Assembly: GCA_045563675.1 (NCBI GenBank)
Contig: JBJLIX010000002.1
Coordinates: forward strand, 558,001-622,000
Length of the DNA: 64,000 nucleotides
Direction: 5' to 3'
Source: AEGEAN-183 sp045563675
Lineage (GTDB): Bacteria; Pseudomonadota; Gammaproteobacteria; Magnimaribacterales; Magnimaribacteraceae
In this document: positions 33,034 through 40,864 of the stretch, in pieces
Layout: the number at the start of each line of letters is the position of its first letter
How positions within the stretch are numbered: the stretch's first letter is position 1
Translations under genes and position numbers: made by a program
The notes under the pieces: model-generated
Seen by the model: the letters and a program-made list of their open reading frames with translations, nothing else
What the model was told of the DNA's origin: nothing
Databases searched by the model: none

Positions 33034-34682
33034 TAAGATCCTGATTCTAGAGCGTGCAGGGATTGGGTCACAACCTTAGAAAAAATAGGAGCAGCAACAG
33101 ACCCTCCAGAATGTTCTTCACCATATAAGCCATGTAAAACTATAACTGCTAAAAGTTTAGGGTCTTGTGCAGGGACAAAACCAGAGAAACTTGCTGTATA
33201 GGATACCTTTCCTCTTATTCTTTTTTCAGCTGTACCTGTCTTACCTGCTACCAGTCTCCCTTCTACCCTAGCATTCCTAGCAGTACCATAACTAGAGTTA
33301 ACTGCAGAAATTAACATTTTTTTTACTAGTTTATTTGTTTCAATAGAAATTACTCTTACTTCTGGTTTAGGGCTATTCAGGTTTTTATTTTTAAAAAGAC
33401 TCAACTCTTTTAGAACTCCATCATTGGCAAAAACTTGATAAGCTTGAGCTATTTGGACAGCGCTCATAGAGAGACCGTAACCATAACAAGAACTAACTTT
33501 ATCCCTGTCTGAGAGACTGGAAGCCTCAGGAAGAAATCCTTCTCTTGCTGGTATTAAAATATTTGCGGGAATGAAGCCAATTCCAAAACTAGCATATATA
33601 TCAACTAAATAGTCTGAATCCTGTTCCTTGCAGAGTTTTACCATCCCAACATTACTTGAATATGAAATGATGTCTGATAGATTTAAGGTCCCATAATCTC
33701 TAAAATCACTTGTCTTATATCCTCCATAATCAATCCAACCAGGGGAAGTTTTAATTTTAATATCTTTATTAGTTTTCCCTGAATCAAGAATTGCTGCCAT
33801 TGCAATAGGCTTTAAAACTGAACCAGGCTCAAATACATCAACAGTTGCTCTATTTCTAAGAACACTTAGATCATTGATGTATCTTCTATCTAATGGATTG
33901 AAGGTTGGATAATTATTTAAAGCTAATATTTCTGAAGTTTTTGGGTCAATTATTACTATACTTCCAGACTCAGCTCCAAATTCCACAACAGCTCTCTTTA
34001 ATTCAGAATGCGCTATAGATTGTAAACGAACATCTATTGTCAAATTTAAATCTTTACCTTCTTTAGGTTCTTGTCTCAAACCCCCTATAGTTCCTATCGG
34101 ACTTCTTACCCCCAAAAAACCGCCATCTTGACCTTGTAGAATTTTATTTAAAGCTTTTTCCGTTCCCTGGATTCCATTTCTATCTATATCTGTTAGACCC
34201 ACTACATGTGAACTTATTTCTGCTTGAGGATAAGTTCTTTGTAAATTCTGTCTAAAAAAAAGGCCTTCAATATCTAAATCTTCGAGCTTTAATTTTTTAT
34301 TTTCTTTTATATGACGAGAAAGTTCTATATGCCCTTTTTGCTTAGACATCAGCTTTTCTTTTTTCTTTGAATCTAGCAGGAGAAACTCTACTAAATAGGA
34401 TAATTGATCTTCTGTCGGATCAAATTTTTTTAAGTCTGCTATTACTGTATACGAGGTTACATCTAAAGCTAAAAGTCTGTTATTTCTATCGACTATCTTT
34501 CCTCGTTCTGCAAGGATAGAGCTTTTAAGAAGCGTCTTAGAGTCTATCTTTTTTTTTATAAAATCGTCTTGATAAACGTGGATATAGATTAATCTTATTA
34601 TTAGAGAAATAAAAGCAATGAGAAATATACCTTGAACAAATAATGATCTTCCAGAATACTTTATTACTCTAGAAACCATCAA
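33033..34682 (-). CDS. ftsI: Septal peptidoglycan transpeptidase FtsI (PBP3)
   Basis: FtsI cross-links septal peptidoglycan with FtsW. The 549-residue protein has one N-terminal membrane helix (about 13-34), a dimerisation domain, and the penicillin-binding domain with S-x-x-K (E-P-G-S-V-L-K), S-x-N (S-Y-S-S-N-V-G) and K-T-G (V-A-G-K-T-G-T-A-E). It starts 9 bp after ftsZ rather than after ftsL as is usual. A second ATG one codon inside (MMV) could also be used. Confidence 0.96.
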   Translation of the reverse strand: MMVSRVIKYSGRSLFVQGIFLIAFISLIIRLIYIHVYQDDFIKKKIDSKTLLKSSILAERGKIVDRNNRLLALDVTSYTVIADLKKFDPTEDQLSYLVEFLLLDSKKKEKLMSKQKGHIELSRHIKENKKLKLEDLDIEGLFFRQNLQRTYPQAEISSHVVGLTDIDRNGIQGTEKALNKILQGQDGGFLGVRSPIGTIGGLRQEPKEGKDLNLTIDVRLQSIAHSELKRAVVEFGAESGSIVIIDPKTSEILALNNYPTFNPLDRRYINDLSVLRNRATVDVFEPGSVLKPIAMAAILDSGKTNKDIKIKTSPGWIDYGGYKTSDFRDYGTLNLSDIISYSSNVGMVKLCKEQDSDYLVDIYASFGIGFIPANILIPAREGFLPEASSLSDRDKVSSCYGYGLSMSAVQIAQAYQVFANDGVLKELSLFKNKNLNSPKPEVRVISIETNKLVKKMLISAVNSSYGTARNARVEGRLVAGKTGTAEKRIRGKVSYTASFSGFVPAQDPKLLAVIVLHGLYGEEHSGGSVAAPIFSKVVTQSLHALESGS

Positions 34683-34691
34683 ATAGAACTA

Positions 34692-35900
34692 TTAGTCTAG
34701 TTGCGTTCTTACAAAAGAAGGTATATCAAGATACTCTTCATCCTTGGCCTTTCCTTCTGCTACTTGTTCTTTTGCCTTCTTTTTTTCTATTGTCTTTTCA
34801 ATAGATGGAGGGTTATCTATGAGGTTTCTAGCAGCATCACTTAAAGGCAAAGGGGCTCTCTCAGAAGGGCTTTTGGAACTTGGTGATCCTAGTCTAGTTG
34901 GAGGAGAGGAATTTAAGGACCTTGAATTCGAAGATGAAACATTACCCAGACCTGTTGCTATAACTGTAACAATTAATTCATTTCCTATAGATTCATCAAT
35001 TACAGTACCTGTGACAATAATTGCATCTTTATCAGCAAATTCTTCAATGCAATCACCTACTGCCCTAATCTCACCTAGAGTTATCTCCGTACCTGCTGTT
35101 ATATTAACTAAAACACCTTTGGCATCTTTTAGGCTTATGTCTTCTAACAGTTTACTTTCCACAGCTTTCTCCGCAGCCATACGAGCTCTATCTGGACCTG
35201 ATGCCATTCCAGTCCCCATCATAGCAGTACCCTTTTCAGACATTACTGTTTTTACATCTGCAAAATCTACATTTATTAGCCCTGGACATAAGATAATGTC
35301 AGAAATACCCCTAACTGCACCAGCTAAAACATCATTAGCTTCTTTAAAAGCTTCGATCATTTGGCAATCTTCACCTAAAACCTCTAATAATTTTTGATTA
35401 GGGATAGTAATTAAGGAATCTACCTCTTCAACAAGCTCTTTGACTCCTTCAAGAGCAATTTTCATCCTTTTTGAACCTTCTAATTCAAATGGTTTTGTAA
35501 CAACTGCTACAGTTAATATCCCAAGATCTTTAGCAACTTGCGCCACTATAGGAGCAGCCCCTGTCCCGGTTCCTCCTCCCATACCTGCGGTTATAAAAAC
35601 CATATCTGTTCCTTTAAGGATCTCTTGAATCCTATCTCTATCTTCTAAAGCTGCTTGTCTACCTACATCAGGTTCGGCCCCAGCGCCTAACCCTTGAGTA
35701 GTATTTATCCCAAGAACAAGTTTAGTAGGAGCTGTATTTTTTTCTAATGCTTGTTTATCAGTGTTAATTGAAATGAAGTCGGCTCCGCTTATACCAGCTT
35801 CAACCATATGCTGAACTGCATTACCTCCCCCACCGCCAACGCCAATGACTTTAATGATTGCGTTGTTCTTACTATCTTCAACAATTTCCCATTCGCTCAT
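34692..35900 (-). CDS. ftsZ: Cell division GTPase FtsZ
   Basis: FtsZ forms the Z-ring. The GTP-binding motif G-G-G-T-G-T-G, the N-terminal V-I-G-V-G-G-G-G-G-N-A-V and the synergy loop N-V-D-F-A-D-V are present. The C-terminal peptide D-I-P-S-F-V-R-T-Q that binds FtsA/ZipA ends the protein after a Lys/Glu-rich linker. The frame is open 14 codons further, but ATG at 35900 gives M-S-E-W-E-I with a strong AGGAGGAG ribosome-binding site, so a 402-residue product is chosen. It follows ftsA by 20 bp and precedes ftsI, an unusual place. Confidence 0.98.
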   Translation of the reverse strand: MSEWEIVEDSKNNAIIKVIGVGGGGGNAVQHMVEAGISGADFISINTDKQALEKNTAPTKLVLGINTTQGLGAGAEPDVGRQAALEDRDRIQEILKGTDMVFITAGMGGGTGTGAAPIVAQVAKDLGILTVAVVTKPFELEGSKRMKIALEGVKELVEEVDSLITIPNQKLLEVLGEDCQMIEAFKEANDVLAGAVRGISDIILCPGLINVDFADVKTVMSEKGTAMMGTGMASGPDRARMAAEKAVESKLLEDISLKDAKGVLVNITAGTEITLGEIRAVGDCIEEFADKDAIIVTGTVIDESIGNELIVTVIATGLGNVSSSNSRSLNSSPPTRLGSPSSKSPSERAPLPLSDAARNLIDNPPSIEKTIEKKKAKEQVAEGKAKDEEYLDIPSFVRTQLD

Positions 35901-35920
35901 AATGCTCCTCCTAATAAAAT

Positions 35921-37150
35921 TTAAAGGTTTCCTCCAAACCATCGAGTCAATCTATTTAGTATATTTTTGTCTCTATGGATATAGTTCATATGGTCTTCTT
36001 GCAATTGTTTATGGCCATACATTAGTAAGCCAACAGCAGTTGCATAAACAGGGTTATGGATAATCTCTGTAAAGCCTCCTAGAGTGTTAGGTGAACCTAT
36101 TCTCACTGGAGAATGGAAAACTTCTTCTGCAAGTTCTACAGCACCCTCAACTTTTGAAGCACCTCCTGTCAGTACAATTCCTGCAGGAATAATTTGATCA
36201 AAACCACTGGAAGTTAGATGTTGTTGAGCTAAACTAAAAATCTCCACGTACCTTCTTTCTAATACATCAGATAAGGTCTGTCTGGACATTTCTCTTTCTG
36301 GCCTGCCCCCCATACCTGAAACCATCATCACCTCATCAGGTTGCGTTAAAGAACTAACAGCACACCCGTATCTTTGTTTAATTTCTTCTGCTTGCGTTGG
36401 AGGCGTCCTCAGTGCATTAGCTATATCATTTGTTACATGATCTCCAGCTATTGGGATAACATCAGTAAAGGATATTGATCCTTCTGTAAAAACAGCTATA
36501 TCTGTTGTTCCACAACCAATATCAATTAGGCATACTCCTAATTCCCTCTCATCTTTTGTGAGTACTGAATAACTAGAGGCAAGTTGCTCTAAAACAAAAC
36601 CTTCTATATTTAAACCGCAAGAAGATACACAGGTATGAATATTTTGAGAGGCATTTTCACTACAAGTTACTAAATGAACTTTAGCTTCTAACCTAGCTCC
36701 TGCCATTCCAAAAGGTTCTTTTATTCCTGGTTGGCTATCAATAATATAATCTCTTGGTAAAACGTGAAGTAGCTTTTGATCAGCTGGTATTGCCATTGCT
36801 TGAGCAGTCTCAATAACCCTGTCTACATCACTATATCTAACCTCACCATCCTTAATAGCTACTACGCCATTTGAGTTAAGTCCTTTGATGTGGCTCCCAG
36901 AAATACCTACATAACATGAACTTATATGACAACCTGCCATGGACTCTGCTTCTTGAATAGATTTCTTAATTGCAAGAGTCGTTGACTCTATATCCACAAC
37001 AACTCCGTTTCTTAAACCTCTTGAAGGCTGTGTACCTAAACCAGTAATTTCTAGATTGCCTTCATTATCTACTTCAGCTACTACAGCTACTACTTTAGAG
37101 GTTCCAACATCTAGGCCAACTAACATCTCATTTTGATTAACTCCACTCAT
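35921..37150 (-). CDS. ftsA: Cell division actin-like protein FtsA
   Basis: FtsA tethers FtsZ to the membrane. The 409-residue actin-fold ATPase has the phosphate loop G-L-D-V-G-T-S-K-V-V (12-21), a second phosphate motif I-D-I-G-C-G-T-T-D-I-A, the adenosine motif I-V-L-T-G-G-A-S and a C-terminal amphipathic membrane helix (N-R-L-T-R-W-F-G-G). The ATG is preceded by GGAGGAG. It lies 12 bp after ftsQ, keeping ftsQ-A-Z together although the block has moved within the cluster. Confidence 0.97.
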   Translation of the reverse strand: MSGVNQNEMLVGLDVGTSKVVAVVAEVDNEGNLEITGLGTQPSRGLRNGVVVDIESTTLAIKKSIQEAESMAGCHISSCYVGISGSHIKGLNSNGVVAIKDGEVRYSDVDRVIETAQAMAIPADQKLLHVLPRDYIIDSQPGIKEPFGMAGARLEAKVHLVTCSENASQNIHTCVSSCGLNIEGFVLEQLASSYSVLTKDERELGVCLIDIGCGTTDIAVFTEGSISFTDVIPIAGDHVTNDIANALRTPPTQAEEIKQRYGCAVSSLTQPDEVMMVSGMGGRPEREMSRQTLSDVLERRYVEIFSLAQQHLTSSGFDQIIPAGIVLTGGASKVEGAVELAEEVFHSPVRIGSPNTLGGFTEIIHNPVYATAVGLLMYGHKQLQEDHMNYIHRDKNILNRLTRWFGGNL

Positions 37151-37162
37151 ATTTTCTCCTCC

Positions 37163-37828
37163 TTAATTAAAAAGAATAGAAATACCATTCCTATACCTAA
37201 AATCCATTGTTTTGATATCATTAAGTTTTCCTGAGAACAGCTCGAACGAGATAAAACCCTCGAGACGTTCAAGCTGTTCCCGGAAATTCTTTTTAGAGAA
37301 AGTCATTTCAATGCCATTGGTTGTAGTAATTAATAAATAACCTGCTGGGCTTAAAATGACACTCCCTATTGTTGCTCCAAATCTGTTTAGTTGAGCTTGC
37401 ACTCTTCTAGATAAATCAAGTAATTCATACTTCTTTTCTTCAGGCCCTATTAAGGTCATCAAATCAATTTCTTTAACTTCATTTTCAGGATTTATTAGAA
37501 TTCCAGATTGAGTAATAAATTTTCTATCTTTCCATCTTGCAATTGGCTGATGTTCTTTAATCTTAAGTTCATATTTATTAGGCCACTTTCTTTTCGATTG
37601 AAAAGAGTAAACCCAGCTCTTTTGATATAACTTATTTAGAGAGTATTCCTTCTTGGAAGGCTCATCTAGTACCAATTTAATAAAAGCGTCTCTTATCTGA
37701 TCTTGGCTACTCATCATAGAATGTTGAGAAGTAAAAGAAATTTCTATTTCATTAGGATTATTAAGTATTTCACTATCTGAGCAACCAAAGAAAAGAGTAA
37801 GTAGAGAAACTAAAGCTATTTTTTTCAT
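37163..37828 (-). CDS. ftsQ: Cell division protein FtsQ, lipoprotein-like N-terminus
   Basis: FtsQ recruits FtsB-FtsL to the septum and normally has a single membrane helix, a POTRA domain and a beta domain. This 221-residue protein keeps the POTRA (about 27-100, with K-S-W-V-Y-S-F and K-R-K-W-P-N-K-Y-E-L-K-I-K-E-H-Q-P-I-A-R-W) and the beta domain ending I-K-T-M-D-F-R-Y-R-N-G. The N-terminus, however, is M-K-K-I-A-L-V-S-L-L-T-L-F-F-G-C-S: a short hydrophobic run ending in G-C-S, like a lipoprotein signal. It overlaps ftsL by 4 bp. Identity rests on POTRA motifs and context. Confidence 0.88.
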   Translation of the reverse strand: MKKIALVSLLTLFFGCSDSEILNNPNEIEISFTSQHSMMSSQDQIRDAFIKLVLDEPSKKEYSLNKLYQKSWVYSFQSKRKWPNKYELKIKEHQPIARWKDRKFITQSGILINPENEVKEIDLMTLIGPEEKKYELLDLSRRVQAQLNRFGATIGSVILSPAGYLLITTTNGIEMTFSKKNFREQLERLEGFISFELFSGKLNDIKTMDFRYRNGISILFN

Positions 37829-38115
37829 TTAGCTATTGCCTTTAAATTAATTTTAATTTGTTCTTTCTGTGTTGGGGAATGCATTGCAAGCTTATCTGTA
37901 GCCACCTCTCTAATAGTGATTTGGTTTCTAAAATATTCAACTTCACTTAACAGAACATTTGATCTAAATGAAAGCTCTTCATATTTAATATTAAGGTCCT
38001 CTAGCTTGGAAAAAGTTGTCCTATAGTCATAAATTTGAGCTATTAAATGAAAGTAACTTCCGAACAAGAAGAAAATTAAAAAAGGTAGGGCAACAAGATA
38101 ATTGAGTTTCTTCAT
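37825..38115 (-). CDS. ftsL: Cell division protein FtsL
   Basis: FtsL is a small bitopic protein forming the FtsQLB activator complex. The 96-residue product has a short basic N-terminus, a membrane helix (about 6-27) and a periplasmic coiled coil (about 32-70) with regularly spaced L/F/V, followed by R-E-V-A-T-D-K-L-A-M, the typical C-terminal element. Sequence conservation in the family is low, so the call depends on topology and on its place directly after rsmH (1-bp gap). Confidence 0.87.
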   Translation of the reverse strand: MKKLNYLVALPFLIFFLFGSYFHLIAQIYDYRTTFSKLEDLNIKYEELSFRSNVLLSEVEYFRNQITIREVATDKLAMHSPTQKEQIKINLKAIAK

Positions 38116-38116
38116 C

Positions 38117-39001
38117 TTATGTAACCCTCTCTGCAGTTCTTAAAATGGCACTTCTACTTCTAGGGTTCAGTTTAATCTCTTCTTTATTTGGTCTAATAAA
38201 ATTTTTACCTACCTTCTGAAAGCTAAAACTTGAAGTCTGATAATCTTTACCTTGAATAAATCTTTTAACAATCCTGTCCTCTAAGGAATGAAAACTAATA
38301 ACAACTAACCTGCCCCCTTCCCTTAAAATGCTTCCTGCTGCATATAGAACCTTTCTCAACTCTTCTATTTCAGAATTGACTTCCATTCTTATTGCTCTAA
38401 AAGTATTTGTAGAGGGGTGCTTTTTTGAAGATCCAGGTTTACAGCTTTTTATTATTTCTGAAAGATGTTTAGTTGAATTAATTGGTTTTACTTCCCTTTC
38501 TCTACATATCCTATCTGCTATTTTTTTTGATCTTCTCTCTTCTCCTTTCTCCCATAAAACTCTTGCGATTTGTTCCTTAGAAGTTTCATTTATCCAATCC
38601 TTAGCAGAAAAACTATCATTTTTATTCATCCTCATATCTAAAGGACCTAAAGACTGGAAACTAAAACCCCTCTCAGGGTCATCTAACTGCTTGGAAGAAA
38701 TACCTAAGTCTAAAAATATTCCGTCTATAGTCTTATCAGAAAAGTGATCTTGTAGATTACCAAAATTGTCATGAATAAAAGTAAACCTTTTATCTTCTTT
38801 ACTTAGCGCTCTTGCATAAGAAGAAGATTCAAAATCTCTATCTAAAGACGTTAAAGCTGCATTTGATTCTAAATTTCCTAATATAGCCTTGGTATGGCCG
38901 CCCAGACCAAAAGTGCAATCAATATAGTTACCTTTCTTGTCCAATATGAGATTGTTAATTACTTCTTTTACCATAACTGCTTCATGGTTCTCGCGGTTCA
39001 T
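38117..39001 (-). CDS. rsmH: 16S rRNA m4C1402 methyltransferase RsmH
   Basis: RsmH (MraW) methylates N4 of C1402 in 16S rRNA. The 294-residue protein has H-E-A-V-M-V-K-E-V at the N-terminus, the SAM motif D-C-T-F-G-L-G-G-H-T-K-A-I-L, G-I-F-L-D-L-G-I-S-S-K-Q-L-D and V-I-S-F-H-S-L-E-D-R-I-V-K-R-F. It overlaps the mraZ stop by one base (TAATG). RsmI, which 2'-O-methylates the same nucleotide, is encoded nearby at 39996-40850. Confidence 0.97.
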   Translation of the reverse strand: MNRENHEAVMVKEVINNLILDKKGNYIDCTFGLGGHTKAILGNLESNAALTSLDRDFESSSYARALSKEDKRFTFIHDNFGNLQDHFSDKTIDGIFLDLGISSKQLDDPERGFSFQSLGPLDMRMNKNDSFSAKDWINETSKEQIARVLWEKGEERRSKKIADRICREREVKPINSTKHLSEIIKSCKPGSSKKHPSTNTFRAIRMEVNSEIEELRKVLYAAGSILREGGRLVVISFHSLEDRIVKRFIQGKDYQTSSFSFQKVGKNFIRPNKEEIKLNPRSRSAILRTAERVT

Positions 39002-39480
39002 TAAAAGGGTATCTCCTCTAAAACTGAAGGTAGGTCAGATAGTAGCTTTTCTCCTTCTACCTGAAGACCAGCTTCTTTTTTCTTCCAATTCTCCAAATTC
39101 CACAGCTCAAACTTAGATCCCATTCCTATTAACGCTACTTGTTTACCCGCTTTTAGCGTTGCAAATTCCCTTAAAGGCTGAGGTATTAATAAAAGCATTC
39201 TTTCTGTAACTTCAAAGTCACTTAAAGATGCACTTCCAAGTATTTTCCATTGCATGGCTCTAATCTTTTCATTTAAGCCACCTAGATCTTCGAATTTTGA
39301 AGTAATCTCTTTCCAAAGTTTGCCAGGATAAATTAATAATGAAGGGTATTGGGGGTCTTTGGTAACCGCTATAGAACCTTCGCAGCTTTGTCTGAGATGA
39401 TCTCTGTATTTTGCAGGTATAACTATTCTTCCCTTGTTGTCTAGGGTTAAAAAACTAGATCCATATATACTTAAACTCAT
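39001..39480 (-). CDS. mraZ: Transcriptional regulator MraZ
   Basis: MraZ is a ring-forming AbrB-type DNA-binding protein that represses the dcw cluster. The 159-residue protein has two SpoVT/AbrB-like domains; the first contains the DNA-contact signature L-D-N-K-G-R-I-V-I-P-A-K-Y-R (about 13-26), the second the more diverged V-T-E-R-M-L-L-L-I-P-Q-P-L-R. It heads the cluster, coupled to rsmH, and four 10-bp direct repeats that fit a MraZ operator lie 30-66 bp upstream, so autoregulation is likely. Confidence 0.96.
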   Translation of the reverse strand: MSLSIYGSSFLTLDNKGRIVIPAKYRDHLRQSCEGSIAVTKDPQYPSLLIYPGKLWKEITSKFEDLGGLNEKIRAMQWKILGSASLSDFEVTERMLLLIPQPLREFATLKAGKQVALIGMGSKFELWNLENWKKKEAGLQVEGEKLLSDLPSVLEEIPF

Positions 39481-39509
39481 TTCTTGTAAGAAAAAAATTA
39501 ATAAGCGTC

Positions 39510-39546
39510 ACATTCTTGTACACTTCTACACACTTTCTCACACTTT
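39510..39546 (-). promoter_or_regulatory. MraZ operator: four direct repeats at 10-bp period
   Basis: On the minus strand the sequence contains AAAGTGT (39540-39546), AAAGTGT (39530-39536), GAAGTGT (39520-39526) and AGAATGT (39510-39516), each offset by exactly 10 bp. MraZ binds three or four repeats at a 10-bp period in other bacteria: TGGGN units in E. coli, AAAGTG[T/G] in Mycoplasma. The position directly before mraZ supports an autoregulatory operator. No promoter hexamers are assigned with confidence. Confidence 0.7.
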
Positions 39547-39632
39547 TTTGATAATTACAACAAATTTTAGCTTACTAAATACACATCCAAGTTAGTTATT
39601 CTTAAATTAATTATTTGACCAGAATTTGGGGG

Positions 39633-39960
39633 TTGAGCTGACTTATAAGCCGGGTTCTGTCATGGATAATCATTCATCTAGATTTTGTGTCACCACAAAA
39701 CTCAAGCAACCTACCCAGGTTCAGCTAGGACAAGCTATAGAACCTCTATTTGGTCTTGCTCCAGAAGGGGTTTGCCATGCCATAAATGTTACCATTTATG
39801 CGGTGCGCTCTTACCGCACCTTTTCACCCTTACCTATAAAAGAAGGCGGTTTAACTTTCTGTGGCACTTTCCGTAGATTTACATCTCCCAGGTGTTACCT
39901 GGCTTCTTGTCCTTGGAGCCCGGACTTTCCTCTCTTTTAGAGCGATTATCTAGTCAGCTC
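39633..39960 (-). ncRNA. rnpB: RNase P RNA (bacterial class A)
   Basis: RNase P RNA is the catalytic subunit that trims tRNA 5' ends. On the minus strand the conserved blocks appear in order: GAGGAAAGTCCGGGCTCC near the 5' end, GGTAAGGGTGAAAAGGTGCG, GGTAAGAGCGCACCG, GGCAAACCCC, AGATGAATGA and ACAGAACCCGGCTTATA near the 3' end, the last pairing site for tRNA CCA. Terminal helix P1 pairs GAGCTGACT with AGTCAGCTC (39952-39960 and 39635-39643). At about 328 bases it is shorter than E. coli (377). It lies between rsmI and mraZ, as in Pseudomonas. Confidence 0.97.
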
Positions 39961-39966
39961 AAATAA

Positions 39967-39995
39967 ATTATATACCCTTGAATACAAGTAAAAAA
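39967..39995 (-). promoter_or_regulatory. rnpB promoter
   Basis: A perfect TATAAT (39967-39972, minus strand) ends six bases before the predicted 5' end of RNase P RNA at 39960, the ideal spacing. The -35 region is a T-run (about 39989-39995) abutting the rsmI stop codon and is weak. The exact fit of the -10 to the RNA end makes the call fairly good. Confidence 0.65.
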
Positions 39996-40850
39996 TTAAT
40001 TTTCTTTAATTAAATATTCATATAGATAGTTTTTCTTTAATCCAAAGGCTTTTGAAGTTAAACGAGCGGTCTCTTTTTTTGATTTTTTTAACAACAATAT
40101 TTTTAAAATTTCTTTCTGTGCATTATTTAATTTATAGTCATTCTCAGTTATCAGTCTTCCTTGTATGATTAGAACAAACTCTCCTTTTAAAATTAAAAGC
40201 TCATCTTGAGATTTTAACTCTCCTAATACATCCTTTAATTTACCTCTATAAAAAGATTCATGTAGTTTTGTCATCTCCCTAGCTACAAAAACAATTCTGG
40301 TAGGGTCAAAATTAGAAAGCTCTGAAAGAAATTTGATAATATTTCTTTTTGACTCAAAAACTATGCTTGTTCTTTCTTCATTGAATAATTCTTCAATAAA
40401 AATATCACGGGCTTTTCTTTGTTTAGGAGGAAATCCTTTAAAAATAAATTCATGAGATGGAATTCCTGAAACACTTAATGCCGAGGTTAGAGATGAGGGT
40501 CCAGGAACTGGTATAACAGGTATTTTTTCTTCTCTAGCTGTTCTTACTAACAGAAAACCTGGATCAGAAATTAGAGGGGTTCCAGCATCACTAATTAAAG
40601 CAATATTTTTACCTTTTTTTAATTTATCTATAAATTTATCTAATTTCTCTTTTTCAGAGAATTGATGATAAGAAATTATATTTGTTTGAATATCATATTT
40701 TCTGAAAAGTTTTTTAGAAATTCTAGTATCTTCTGCAGCACATAGATCTGCTTCCCTTAAGCAGTCAAGAGCCCTCTTAGAAATATCATCTAAATTTCCT
40801 ATAGGAGTAGCCACTATATAGAGAGAGCCAAATTTAGTATTCTTATCCAC
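39996..40850 (-). CDS. rsmI: 16S rRNA 2'-O-methyltransferase RsmI
   Basis: RsmI 2'-O-methylates C1402 of 16S rRNA. The 284-residue tetrapyrrole-methylase-fold protein has G-S-L-Y-I-V-A-T-P-I-G-N-L-D-D-I-S (about 8-24), A-E-D-T-R-I-S-K-K-L, S-D-A-G-T-P-L-I-S-D-P-G-F and P-V-P-G-P-S-S-L-T-S-A-L-S. The start is GTG at 40850, only one base from the GTG start of the divergent lpoA; a TATAAT lies eight bases upstream, so the mRNA may be leaderless. No later start would keep the conserved N-terminus. Confidence 0.95.
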   Translation of the reverse strand: MDKNTKFGSLYIVATPIGNLDDISKRALDCLREADLCAAEDTRISKKLFRKYDIQTNIISYHQFSEKEKLDKFIDKLKKGKNIALISDAGTPLISDPGFLLVRTAREEKIPVIPVPGPSSLTSALSVSGIPSHEFIFKGFPPKQRKARDIFIEELFNEERTSIVFESKRNIIKFLSELSNFDPTRIVFVAREMTKLHESFYRGKLKDVLGELKSQDELLILKGEFVLIIQGRLITENDYKLNNAQKEILKILLLKKSKKETARLTSKAFGLKKNYLYEYLIKEN

Positions 40851-40864
40851 TGTGAATCATTATA
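40838..40864. promoter_or_regulatory. Back-to-back -10 boxes for rsmI and lpoA
   Basis: TATAAT on the minus strand (40859-40864) ends eight bases before the rsmI GTG; TATTCT on the plus strand (40838-40843) ends eight bases before the lpoA GTG. Each -10 box sits within the other gene's first codons. Transcripts from them would start at or within two bases of the start codons. No clear -35 or Shine-Dalgarno is seen on either side. Confidence 0.4.

Noticed and set aside
34744..35397. 217-residue open frame on the plus strand inside ftsZ
   Set aside because: It is the reverse of the conserved FtsZ frame, low in complexity, with no recognisable domain.
35901..35942. ftsZ start at 35942
   Set aside because: The longer frame overlaps the ftsA end; the internal ATG has a strong AGGAGGAG site and matches family N-termini.
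39510..39546. Simple microsatellite before mraZ
   Set aside because: The strict 10-bp period, motif and position fit a MraZ operator better than random slippage.
39626..39940. 104-residue open frame on the plus strand
   Set aside because: It is antisense to RNase P RNA, a well-known source of spurious protein predictions; the RNA blocks explain the sequence.
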